A DNA stretch of 64,000 nt from JADLHS01 sp049840435. Lineage in GTDB: Bacteria; Verrucomicrobiota; Verrucomicrobiia; Limisphaerales; JADLHS01. Positions 54,126 to 63,431 of this stretch are shown piece by piece. A program made the position numbers and the translations under genes. Below the pieces are notes generated by a model. The model searched no databases, was not told the DNA's origin, and saw only the letters and a program-made list of their open reading frames with translations. How positions within the stretch are numbered: position 1 is the first letter of the stretch; each line of letters begins with the position of its first letter. The DNA lies in the NCBI GenBank assembly GCA_049840435.1, contig JASGKY010000025.1, positions 1 to 64,000 of the forward strand. Direction: 5' to 3'.

Positions 54126-56918
54126 TTATGCAGCCAGCTTTTGGTTGAGCTCATCAAGCAGTTTTGGCAACTGCTCACCAAATAGCTGATGGGCTTTCCC
54201 CAACCCGCCGCGCTGACTGAACGGCGCGTAATCGAAATCGTCCGGCTCGATGCTCAGGCTGGTGGCAATGTGATCCCGGATGAGATTGAGCCACACGAGT
54301 TGGTCGGCAGAAAACTTCACACCAGCCTTGGCTTTATCCATGAGCCATTCGTTGAAACGCGCGGTGACGGATTCGGCGAAGGGTTCGAGCACGGGCTGCT
54401 GTTCCAACGCAAAGCGAACGAGCGCGACGAGGTCGGCAAAGCGTCCGGCCTGCGAGCGGCCTTTGACCTTGCCGGGTTTGGCGGCGGCAAACGCATTCCA
54501 GAGATTATCCTCGGTCCACATCGCGTGTTGTTCACGGAGCTTTTTCTCTAGTTCCTTGAGCATCGGCTCGGTGAGCCGCTGTTTGAACGGACGGCTGTAA
54601 AGGATTTGCAGGGCATCAATCTGCGCCTGATTCGCCACGAGGTAATCGCGGAACGCCTGGACGAGCCCGGCGGCTTTGGCCTTGGCGGCGGCATCGAAGC
54701 CTTGCTCGATCACCTCGTCCGGCGTGTAGATGTCGATGGCTTGCTCGGTTTCCTTTTTCAACTGCTCCAGCGTCTGGCGCAGCGCGGGTTTGTCGAACGG
54801 CGCGCAGGCGGCAGCAATCAATTCTTGGCGGGTGGCCTCGAATTTTTCCGGTGCAACTTCATCAGGCGAAGCGCCCGGTTTCCCGGTGGCGCGTTCGGCG
54901 ATGGCGTCGGGATCAAACGCGCGGAGCAACGCGCCGGCGAGTGTGGCCGGAGTTTGACCACCGGACGCGGTGACGATCTGCTGGCGTTGGGCGGGTTCGA
55001 GTTCGCGGTCCAACCGGGCGAGACGCGCGGCGAGGGTGGTGAGCGTATCTTCATCACGACCACCGGGGAACATGACGCGCTGGAGCAACGTCTTAAGCGG
55101 CACGGTGGGTTGGCGGTCGAGGGGGCGGGATTCGGTCTTGTCGCTCTCGCACACGCCCACGGCATCCACAATGACGAAGCGGGTTTTGGCGCGGGCATCT
55201 TCGCCAGACACGGCTTGCAGGTCGGTCGGAGACAGCACGCGCGTGCCGCGACCTTTCATCTGCTCGAAATAAACGCGGCTGCGGACATCGCGGAGGAAAA
55301 TGAGAACTTCCAACGCTTTCACATCCGTGCCGGTGGCGATCATGTCCACGGTCACGGCGATGCGCAGCGACGGCGAAAGGCAAAATTCGCGGATGAGTTC
55401 CTTAGCCTTGGCGGGTTTGCCGGTGACGGGATGCTTGGCCTGGTAGGTGATCTTTTTGCAGAAGTCGTTGCCCTTGCCGAACACCTCGCGGCAAAGATGG
55501 ACAATGTCCTCCGCGTGAGAATCGTCCTTGGCGAAGATGAGCGTCTTGGGCACGAGCGTGCGACCGGGGAAAAGTTCAGTCTGCACGACATCGCGGTAGG
55601 TGCGCAGGATGGTGCGGATCTGGTCTGGCACGACAACGGAACGGTCAAGGTCCTCCGGCGTGTAATCAAGATCATCGGCCAGCACTTCCTGACGGGCTTT
55701 GCGCGATGCTTTGCTTCGGTGATCCACAAGGAAACCTTTGTCCACCTTGCCACCGGCGTCGGTGACCTTGGTTTTGATACGATAAACATCGTAGCCGACA
55801 TTCACACCATCAGTTACGGCGCGTTCGTGGTTGTATTCCGCGACGCGGTTCTGATGGAAGTAAGCGATGGTCTGCGGCGCGGGCGTGGCGGTAAGGCCGA
55901 TGAGCGAGGCGTCAAAGTATTCGAGCACCTGCCGCCAGAGATTGTAGATGGAGCGATGACATTCATCGGTGACGATGAAGTCGAACTTCTCGATGGGGAC
56001 GGCGGGGTTGTAAGCGACATCGCGGGTGCGATTGCCCAGCGCCTTGGCGAGTTCTGCACCGGAGAGTTCGTCGGCATCCTCGGCCAGTTCCTCGCCGCGC
56101 AGAATGGAGTAGAGCCGTTGAATCGTGCAAATGGTCACGCGGCAGACATCGTCTATGTGCGGCGAGGTGAGGTGTTGGACGTTGTAAAGTTCGGTAAAGA
56201 GGCGACCGGTGTCCGGCGTCTTGAACCGGGCAAATTCATCGCGCGCCTGTTCGCCGAGATTGGCGCGATCCACGAGAAACAGCACGCGCCGGGCCTTGGC
56301 GTATTTGATGAGGCGATACGTGAACGCACAGGCGGTGAAAGTTTTGCCTGCACCAGTGGCCATGTGGATGAGCGAGCGCGGACGATCTTCAGCGAAAGAT
56401 TTCTCCAGACCGGTGATGGCTTCAATCTGGCAATCACGCATGCCGGAGGTGACGAGCGGATGCGCAAAGGGCATTTGCGCGAGCTTTCGCCGGAGCGTGC
56501 CGGACTCGGCAGACCACTCGGCCAGCGTCTCAGGCCGATGAAACGTGAACACGCGGCGCGAGCGTGGGGCGGGATCGCGTTCATCGCGGAAGAAGGTTTC
56601 TACGCCCGTGGATTCGTAAAGGAACGGAAGCGCGCCAGTGAGGCCAGCAGCGAGAAAGTCCGGCAGGCTGGAGGCGTAGCGAGCGGATTGTTCGGCGACG
56701 GTGGAGAGCGTCGTGCCTTCCTTCTTGGCTTCCACCACGCCAACGGCTTTGCGATCCACCAGCAGGAGATAATCGCAAGGGCCGGTGGTAAGTGGAACTT
56801 CCCGGAGTGCAATACCGCGACTGACAGAGAAATCCACGGCTTTGAAATCCTGAACGGCCCAGCCTGATGCGGCGAGCATCGCATCAATCTTCTGGCGGGC
56901 TTTTTCTTCCGGCGTCAT
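54126..56918 (-). CDS. hsdR: Type I restriction endonuclease subunit HsdR (EcoEI-like)
   Basis: The ATG at 56918 starts MTPEEKARQKIDAMLAASGW, the usual start of EcoEI-type HsdR. The nuclease motif is PCDYLLLVDRKAVGVVEAKK (D and ExK). The SF2 motor has MATGAGKTFTACAF (Walker A), VTDECHRSIYN (DEAD-like) and QMKGRGTRVL (motif VI). The C-terminal HsdS/M-binding part ends in LPKLLDELNQKLAA. It needs an HsdM/HsdS complex to act. The 929-residue length is normal. It is first in the minus-strand operon. Confidence 0.93.
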   Translation of the reverse strand: MTPEEKARQKIDAMLAASGWAVQDFKAVDFSVSRGIALREVPLTTGPCDYLLLVDRKAVGVVEAKKEGTTLSTVAEQSARYASSLPDFLAAGLTGALPFLYESTGVETFFRDERDPAPRSRRVFTFHRPETLAEWSAESGTLRRKLAQMPFAHPLVTSGMRDCQIEAITGLEKSFAEDRPRSLIHMATGAGKTFTACAFTYRLIKYAKARRVLFLVDRANLGEQARDEFARFKTPDTGRLFTELYNVQHLTSPHIDDVCRVTICTIQRLYSILRGEELAEDADELSGAELAKALGNRTRDVAYNPAVPIEKFDFIVTDECHRSIYNLWRQVLEYFDASLIGLTATPAPQTIAYFHQNRVAEYNHERAVTDGVNVGYDVYRIKTKVTDAGGKVDKGFLVDHRSKASRKARQEVLADDLDYTPEDLDRSVVVPDQIRTILRTYRDVVQTELFPGRTLVPKTLIFAKDDSHAEDIVHLCREVFGKGNDFCKKITYQAKHPVTGKPAKAKELIREFCLSPSLRIAVTVDMIATGTDVKALEVLIFLRDVRSRVYFEQMKGRGTRVLSPTDLQAVSGEDARAKTRFVIVDAVGVCESDKTESRPLDRQPTVPLKTLLQRVMFPGGRDEDTLTTLAARLARLDRELEPAQRQQIVTASGGQTPATLAGALLRAFDPDAIAERATGKPGASPDEVAPEKFEATRQELIAAACAPFDKPALRQTLEQLKKETEQAIDIYTPDEVIEQGFDAAAKAKAAGLVQAFRDYLVANQAQIDALQILYSRPFKQRLTEPMLKELEKKLREQHAMWTEDNLWNAFAAAKPGKVKGRSQAGRFADLVALVRFALEQQPVLEPFAESVTARFNEWLMDKAKAGVKFSADQLVWLNLIRDHIATSLSIEPDDFDYAPFSQRGGLGKAHQLFGEQLPKLLDELNQKLAA

Positions 56919-57231
56919 GCCTATTTTTACCCAAACGCGGTAGTGTCGGAGAATCCTAGGCCAAACCCTCGTCGAGGCAAACCTAAAAGCCGGGGCGAGG
57001 AGTGTAAGCATGGTTTGACGCGTCCGGAGGGAAACCGGATGGAAAAGACGAAGGGAATAGCGAGCAACACCCCCTCAAATAGATCAGCACTTGCGTCCGG
57101 ACTGGTTCACGGCCCCAGTTGTAAAAAATTTTCGCCCGTCTTAACCCATATTAGTATCGCCTGCCCCTGCCAACCTGCGCCCCCCCCCGCCCCTCCGTCA
57201 TATCCGTCCAACTCTTATCCATAAGGCCGGT

Positions 57232-57263
57232 GGACGGATGGACAGACAAAAAGCCATCCGTCC
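57232..57263. repeat. Perfect 10-bp inverted repeat in a non-coding gap
   Basis: GGACGGATGG and CCATCCGTCC are separated by 12 bases. It lies between the hsdR start and the integrase stop. The gap 56919-57347 holds no gene and also contains a C-rich run at about 57180-57195. No T run follows in either direction, so a terminator is unlikely; an operator or structured leader is possible. Confidence 0.5.
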
Positions 57264-57347
57264 GGAAAAACTCCCCCGGCGAAGAAGCGACGCACTACAA
57301 AAAGAGGAGAGAGAATCTCTCTTATCTTCTACTCAAGCCTCCAGGCT

Positions 57348-58595
57348 TTATTGTCCGATCACCGGGAGCTTGTCCACCGCCGCGCGTTTCGCTGGGGTCT
57401 CGATGTGGGTGTATTGGCGGGAAATTTCGGCACTTTCGTGACCAACCAAGTCTTGCGCCACAGCATCAGATACACCCGCCGTTTTAAGCAGACTAACCGC
57501 CGTGTGCCGCAAGGAATGAAAGCTGATCTCACTCACGTTCCGCCGAGTATCGCGCCCCTTGCGTTCACTGTCCTCAACCTGATGGGAGCGCGGCTCGATC
57601 AGGGTAGCGTCGGCCAGAATGTCAGCGAATTGACTCGAAAGCCGCTGTGCTTTGCCGTGTTTGCTCAATATCTCGTAAGCACGTGAATGAAGCGGCTGCT
57701 TCGGATCGTCGCCAGCAGAAAGGCTGTGTATGTGTCGCGACAACGCAGCCGACAGCGGTGTTCTAACCTGCCGCCCCGTTTTTCCGCTGATGTAGCTCAG
57801 TTCCTCATTCGCAAGATCAAGATTCTGCCACGTCAACCGCGCCACGTCGCCCAAGCGTGCCCCGGTGTAGAAACCAAACAGCACCATCGAACGCCATTCG
57901 TCATCGCATTGCGCCAGAATCTTGTTCAGTTCCGGTAGAGTGAAAGCCCGTCTGCTGCCGGCCTCATTCGCCAGTTTAAGTTTTTTGATGTGCTTGGCCT
58001 CATTGCGAACGATCAAGCCATCGGCTTCCGCTGCGGCAAAGATGATGCGGACGATCTTGAGATAGACATTCGCCGTGCTACGTGCCACGCGCTTACCTTG
58101 CACATCACGGAAGCGAGCAATGTCCTCCTTGCGGACCTCGGCAATGTCTTGCTCGGCTTTGCCTCCAAGCGAGGCAAGAAACAGTTTTCCTGTCGCTTCA
58201 TATTTGGCGCGTGTGCCAGCAGAAACCTCGCCCCTAGTGCGTTCGAGCCAAGATTCGACGAATCCCTTCACCGTTTTGCTTTCGAGACTCCGTCCGGTTG
58301 TCTGGCGCAACGCATAATCGAGCGCCTGCCGAGCTTTACGCTTCGCCCGCAGATCCTCCTGCTCGTTCCCCTCACGATCCTTCGTCTTGAAATCGGAGCC
58401 GGATAAAAATTCTTTCACCCCTTCGGGCGAACAAGCGCCGCGCCCGACATCATCCAGTTTGTCCGCGATACGTTGCGCCAGCCGTCTATTTGCTGTGCCA
58501 GTGGTGCGCTTGAACTGCCGCGCGCTCGCGCCAACATAGCCAGTGAAGCAGGCTGTGAAGAATGGGCTGCGATCATCTTTCCAAATGCTTGCCAT
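57348..58595 (-). CDS. Tyrosine site-specific recombinase of element 2
   Basis: From the ATG at 58595 the product starts MASIWKDDRSPFFTACF, the usual start of this integrase group; an upstream frame to 58679 is not needed. An N-terminal SAM-like domain is followed by the catalytic domain, with GARLGDVARLTW (Arg), HSLRHTAVSLL (HxxR) and VGHESAEISRQYTHIE (His and Tyr). It lies 130 bases from the right att site and would integrate the element into tRNA-Glu. Confidence 0.9.
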   Translation of the reverse strand: MASIWKDDRSPFFTACFTGYVGASARQFKRTTGTANRRLAQRIADKLDDVGRGACSPEGVKEFLSGSDFKTKDREGNEQEDLRAKRKARQALDYALRQTTGRSLESKTVKGFVESWLERTRGEVSAGTRAKYEATGKLFLASLGGKAEQDIAEVRKEDIARFRDVQGKRVARSTANVYLKIVRIIFAAAEADGLIVRNEAKHIKKLKLANEAGSRRAFTLPELNKILAQCDDEWRSMVLFGFYTGARLGDVARLTWQNLDLANEELSYISGKTGRQVRTPLSAALSRHIHSLSAGDDPKQPLHSRAYEILSKHGKAQRLSSQFADILADATLIEPRSHQVEDSERKGRDTRRNVSEISFHSLRHTAVSLLKTAGVSDAVAQDLVGHESAEISRQYTHIETPAKRAAVDKLPVIGQ

Positions 58596-58726
58596 AGGTC
58601 CAAAACGGTTGAACGGTCTGGAGATATTCAGAATGAATTTCGGAATAACGTCAATAGATTTCAATGCCGACGATGTCACAAGTCATTGATTTTCAGCATT
58701 GGCGACATAGGCGTTATGCCCGTTAT

Positions 58727-58762
58727 GGTAGCCCGGGTTCGATTCCCGGTAGGGTCGCCACT
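58727..58762. other. att site of element 2, right copy
   Basis: Thirty-six bases identical to 45370-45405 (tRNA-Glu 3' half with CCA). Only this part of the tRNA is present, so it is the displaced end. The region 58763-58994 holds no gene. Confidence 0.9.
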
Positions 58763-58994
58763 TCGTCGAACACTTGGAAACAAGCAATTTTTCACACTTC
58801 AGAGTGTTAGCGATGCCGCAGACATAACGCTTCCGCATAACAAATCGAAGAAATTCTTAGCGGTTTTCCACTTTCCGCCAGCTTCGAACCCGGCGCGGAG
58901 TTCCTCAAAACCAATCTGCCCGCCCTGGTGGTGGCGTCATGCTCGCATGGCGCGGTTCGACATCGCCAGCGGCGGGCTTTTTCATCATCGAACC

Positions 58995-59186
58995 ATGAAA
59001 ATCCAGAAAGGGCAGAAACTTACCGAAGAACAGAAACAACAGCGCGCGGCTGCGCGAGATCGCAGACGGGAAGAATGGCAAGCAGATGAGTGTAGGCGGA
59101 GGCAAGAACTGAATGCGAAACTGGCCCGGTTGACTCAATCTGGAGGCGAAGGTGGCCTATTACGAGGGGCGGACAATCAGTTTTAA
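58995..59186 (+). CDS. Small charged protein, 63 aa
   Basis: The ATG at 58995 begins MKIQKGQKLTEEQKQQR. The product is very rich in Arg, Glu and Gln and likely forms one long helix. No family is known. It is the first possible chromosomal gene after element 2. Confidence 0.4.
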   Translation: MKIQKGQKLTEEQKQQRAAARDRRREEWQADECRRRQELNAKLARLTQSGGEGGLLRGADNQF

Positions 59187-59286
59187 CTGTTCGCCAGAGA
59201 AAATGCAGATGTCGTTGGAGTTCGCCAGGCGGAAAAGCGCCCGCCGCGTGGTGAAAATCAAACCACGCGACGGGCTTTACCACGGT

Positions 59287-59745
59287 TCAGTGACCGCAAG
59301 AACAGGCGTATTCAGCCCGCTTGCACTCACCGCAAATATTCAGCTCCAGCTTGAAGCGAAAGTTTTGCGGTTTGCCTTCGGCTGCCTGCTTGAACTGCAC
59401 CACAATGTTGTAGCCGTCACCATCCGGAAGCTTCGTCTTACTGACCAGTGCATCGCCTTTCTTTTCAAACTCCAGTTTCACCTTGCCGTCCTTACCGTCG
59501 GCCTGAACCGTCACGCTTTGGGTGGTGACAGCCGCTGACTTCATTTCGGTGTTGTAGAAGTTAATGGTCACGGTGCGGTCCTTCTCGACCACAAATTCGG
59601 CGCGCGGCTCAGTCTTTTCGAGCAAACGCCCGCCCTTGGGAGTTGCTTTATGACCGTGGTCATGCTTGTCCTCGGCAACAGCCGGGATTGCGAGACTCAC
59701 GCACAAGAGCGTGGCGAGGGTGAGGGCGCGGAGGTTTGTTTTCAT
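59287..59745 (-). CDS. Small periplasmic protein of the metal efflux operon
   Basis: A signal peptide (ALTLATLLCVSLAIPAVA) precedes a His-rich start (EDKHDHGHKATPKGG), a beta-rich domain, and a cysteine-rich end (CGECKRAEYACSCGH). These ends could bind metal. Its ATG overlaps the corrected stop of the RND pump as ATGA, so it is the last gene of that operon. The fold may be CusF-like in role, but I cannot show this. Confidence 0.7.
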   Translation of the reverse strand: MKTNLRALTLATLLCVSLAIPAVAEDKHDHGHKATPKGGRLLEKTEPRAEFVVEKDRTVTINFYNTEMKSAAVTTQSVTVQADGKDGKVKLEFEKKGDALVSKTKLPDGDGYNIVVQFKQAAEGKPQNFRFKLELNICGECKRAEYACSCGH

Positions 59746-62700
59746 TTTCTTTGTGACGCGGTAGGTGCGGACGGGACGTCGGGGGAAGTTGCACCTTCAC
59801 CAGAAGGAGGCCCTCCCGATTCGTTGTCTGCGGTTTCTTGGTTTCGTTCAATCCACTCGTAAAGCGTCGGCAGCAAAACGAGGGTGAGGAAAGTGGAACC
59901 AGGACGCCGCCGATGACGACGGTGGCGAGCGGGCGTTGGACTTCCGCGCCTGCGCCGCCGGCAATCGCCATCGGCACGAATCCAAGTGAAGCGACCAACG
60001 CAGTCATCAAGACGGGACGCAAACGGGTCATTGCGCCTTCACGGACGCAATCCGTCAGGCTATGTGTGCGGCTTTGTTCCCGCAGCAGGTTGAAGTAGGA
60101 AATCATCATCAAGCCGTTCAACACGGCCACGCCCGACAGCGCGATGAATCCAACGCCAGCCGAGATACTAAATGGCAACCCACGCGCCCACAGTGCGAAG
60201 ATACCGCCGGTTACAGCGAGCGGAATGCCGGTATAGACCAGCAACGTCTGCCGCAAGCTGCCGAGCGCCATGAAGACGAACACGAAGATCAGCGCCAACG
60301 CCACAGGCACAACGATCATCAGCCGCGCCCGCGCCTCCTGCAAGTTCTTGAACTGTCCACCGAACTCAATGGAGTAACCATCCGGCAGTTTGATTTGCGC
60401 GGCGACTTTTGCCTGCGCTTCGAGGACGAAGCTTTCCACGTCGCGCCCGCGCAGGTTGATCATGATGGCCGCGCGACGCTGGCTGAACTCGCGCGAGATG
60501 GCGGCGACCTGTTCCCCCACCCTGAAATCTGCGACCTGGCCGAGCGTGAGTAATCCGCCGTCGTCCACACGAACGGGCAGCCGTTTGAGTTCATCAATCT
60601 GCTCGCGCAGATTTTCGTTCAGACGCACCACGATGTCGAAGCGCCGATTACCCTCGATGAGTTTACCAACTTCCTGCCCGGCGAGCGCAGTACTGACCAC
60701 GCGATTCAACTCGGCGGCGTGCAGATTGTATTTACTCATCGCCTCGCGCTTGGGAACGATTTCGAGCAACGGCGATTTACCGAGCGCGTCAAACTCCACG
60801 TCTGCGGTACCGGGAATTTTCTCCAAAATCTCTCGAGCCTCGCCTGCGATTTTTTCAATCATCATAAAATCTTCCCCGAACACTTTCACAGCAATGTCGG
60901 CGCGGGTGCCTTCAAGAATTTCATTAAAACGCATTTCAATCGGCTGGCTGAACAGGTGCGCTTCGCCGGGAACGTATTTACCAAGCTCTTCGGTCATCAG
61001 GTTGGCAAGTTCGTCCTTGCTGATGGTCTTGCCGCTGATCTTCCGCCATTTGTCGCGGGGTTTGAACATGATGTAAGTGTCAGCGACATTCACGCCCATC
61101 GGATCAGTGGCGACTTCCGCCGTTCCAAGACGGCTGAAGACGTAATCCACTTCGGGAAACTTCTCCAACAGCACCTTCTCGCCGCGCTTCTGCATGTCCA
61201 CGCTAGCGTCAATGCCAATGCTCGTGGTGCGAATCATGTGTGTGGCAAACGAACCCTCGTCCAGTTGCGGCACAAACTCCGCTCCCAACCTTGTGAATAC
61301 CACAACTGCCACTGCGAGCAACACCACCGCGACTCCCGTAAAACGCCAGCGAAAGCGAAGTGAAGCATTCAGCAACGGTGCGTAGAGCTTCTTGGCAAAC
61401 TTCACGAGGAAACTGTCTTCCTCCTTGATATTGCCACCCAACAAATAAGAACAGAGTGCCGGCATCAACGTGAGCGCCAGCGCTAGCGCACCAACCAGCG
61501 CAAAGATGACCGTGATGGCCATCGGCTTGAACATCCTTCCTTCGATACCCGTGAGCGCAAGGATTGGAAAATAAACCACCGTGATGATGATTACACCGAA
61601 GAACATCGGGCTGGCGACTTCCTTGGCGGCAACCAACACTTCGTAAGCGCGTTCGGTAGCCGTGAGGCGGCGCTTGAGTTTGTGCTGTTTCTCCGCGAGA
61701 TGGCGGATGATATTTTCCACCATGACGACTGCGCCATCAATGATGAGGCCGAAATCAATCGCGCCCAGGCTCATCAGGTTGCCGGAGATCTTTCCCTGCA
61801 CCATGCCAGTCATGGCGAAGAGCAGAGACAGCGGAATTGCCAACGCCACGATGAACGCCGCCCGCCAGTTGCCGAGCATGATGAGCAATACGACTACGAC
61901 AAGAATCGCCCCCTCGAACAAGCTCATCTCAACCGTACGAATAGTGCGATCCACCAAAACCGTGCGATCATACACAGGAATAATTTCCACCCCGACGGGC
62001 AGCTTGGGTTTGATTTCCTCCAACTTCGCCGCGACCGCTTTGGCGACCAAGCGACTGTTCTCGCCGGACAACATGAGCGCTGCGCCAAGCACGGCTTCCT
62101 CGCCGTTGTAGGTAGATGTGCCGGTGCGGACGGCTTTTCCGATACCGACGTCAGCAACATCACGTACCCGGAGCGGTGTTGCGCGCGAACCAAACTTGAG
62201 CGGCAACCGTTCGATCTCCTCCACCGTTTGCACTCGACCGGCCGCACGCACGGCAACCTGCTCGCCGCCGAGTTGAATCACACTACCGCCCGCGTTCTCG
62301 ACATTCTCGCCGATGGCTTCGGCAATTTCACTGAACGACATGCCAACGCTCTTGAGTTTTTCAGGGTTGGGCTGAATGATGATCTGCTTCTCGTAGCCGC
62401 CCTGGGAATTGACTTCCGCCAGACCGGGCGTGGAGCGCAAGCGCGGTTTGATGATGTAGTCGTGAATCAGTTTTAATTCCATCAACTGCGCCTCGCGCGT
62501 GGCCGGCTTGTTCGTTGCGCCGGGAGTGTATTCGATGACGTAGTAATAGATTTCCCCCAAACCGGTGCTGATGGGCGCAAGTTTGGGCGTAAGTCCTGGC
62601 GGCAAATCTTCAACGACGGTTTGCAGCCGCTCACTCACGAGCTGGCGGGAGCGGAAAATGTCCGTGCCTTCCTCAAACACGAGCGTGACTTGGGAAAGAC

Positions 62701-62965
62701 CGAACTTGGATAGCGAACGCAGTTCCGTCAGGCCGGGGATGCCCGCCATTTCATTTTCGATGGGGAACGTGACGAGCTTTTCGATTTCCTCGGGCGCAAG
62801 CGCAGGGACAGCAGTGTTGACCTGCACCTGGACGTTGGTAATGTCCGGCACAGCGTCAATCGGCAGGCGCAACGCGGAGTAAACGCCGATGCCCACGAGC
62901 ACAACGGTGGCCAGCAAAACGAACACGCGCTGGCGGACTGAAAATTCAAGCAACCGATTTAGCAT
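59742..62965 (-). CDS. Heavy-metal RND efflux pump (CzcA/CusA family), frameshifted near its 3' end
   Basis: The protein has the HME-RND layout: a first helix (RVFVLLATVVLVGIGVYSAL), large periplasmic loops and the family signature GAIDFGLIIDGAVVMVEN in helix 4. It drives efflux of mono- or divalent metal ions from the periplasm using the proton gradient. Close to the end the frame reads GGVLVPLSSPSF; adding one base to the AA at 59897-59898 gives GGVLVSTFLTLVLLPTLYEW, the expected last helix. The corrected frame then stops at 59742 and overlaps the next gene by ATGA. Without correction the frame runs on to 59660 with unrelated residues. Confidence 0.88.
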
Positions 62966-62974
62966 AGGGCGGAC

Positions 62975-63406
62975 TCAGTTTTGGCAGCCGGACATCAAGG
63001 TTGGATGAACGGTGACTCGAACGATGCTGCCAAGCGGCGGCAGTTCCGGGAACGTCACAGCGTAGTTGGAATGACTCCTGACGCGCGGTGAGTGGCGGAT
63101 GGGATTGGGACTAATGTTCGTGGCCTCACGTGCCAACACCGCGCCATCGACAGCAACGATTTCGACATCCAGATGGCGGTAAGACGAACCGCCGTAGCCA
63201 ACCAAGCGTCCGACGGAGCCGGAAACCTGCAATCCCTTGCCAGATTTTGCGAGCTTCACGGTTTGCACCTGTACTCCACCGGCAGAGTGTCCTTCGGGGC
63301 GCAATTCGAGGGGCACAGGTGGAGTCGACGCGCAACCGGTTATGGTGACAGTTGCGACGATCAGCGCGCTGCCGGAGGAGCAGCGTAAAATGTTCGTTAG
63401 TTTCAT
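62975..63406 (-). CDS. Small lipoprotein in the metal efflux operon
   Basis: The signal ends in the lipobox ITGC, so the protein is lipid-anchored. The remaining 120 residues look beta-rich, with LQVSGSVGRLVGYGGSSYRHLDV. No family is known to me. It lies between the adaptor and the pump genes with gaps of 25 and 9 bases, so it is likely co-transcribed. Confidence 0.65.
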   Translation of the reverse strand: MKLTNILRCSSGSALIVATVTITGCASTPPVPLELRPEGHSAGGVQVQTVKLAKSGKGLQVSGSVGRLVGYGGSSYRHLDVEIVAVDGAVLAREATNISPNPIRHSPRVRSHSNYAVTFPELPPLGSIVRVTVHPTLMSGCQN

Positions 63407-63431
63407 AAATGTGGGCAGTGAAAGATTTGAT

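Larger units (their letters stand above)
45406..58762 (-). mobile_element. Integrative element 2 in tRNA-Glu, about 13.4 kb, defence island
   Basis: The element is bounded by the 36-bp tRNA-Glu repeat. It carries an intact integrase near its right end and an integrase fragment near its left end. Between them is one long minus-strand operon with type I restriction genes, a retron and two extra genes. No transfer or phage structural genes are seen, so movement likely depends on the integrase and a helper. Confidence 0.85.

Noticed and set aside
54606..56867. A 753-residue open frame on the plus strand opposite hsdR
   Set aside because: It is the mirror of a GC-rich coding gene with a strong codon pattern; the product is Gly/Arg/His-rich and matches no fold, while the minus strand is a perfect HsdR.
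57170..57195. C-rich run near 57.18 kb as a regulatory element
   Set aside because: A simple homopolymer-like run in non-coding DNA; nothing else supports a function.
59152..59538. A GTG-started plus-strand frame of 128 residues opposite the metal-binding protein gene
   Set aside because: Two thirds of it are antisense to a gene with a clear signal peptide and operon coupling; only its first 45 residues could be real, which is too little.
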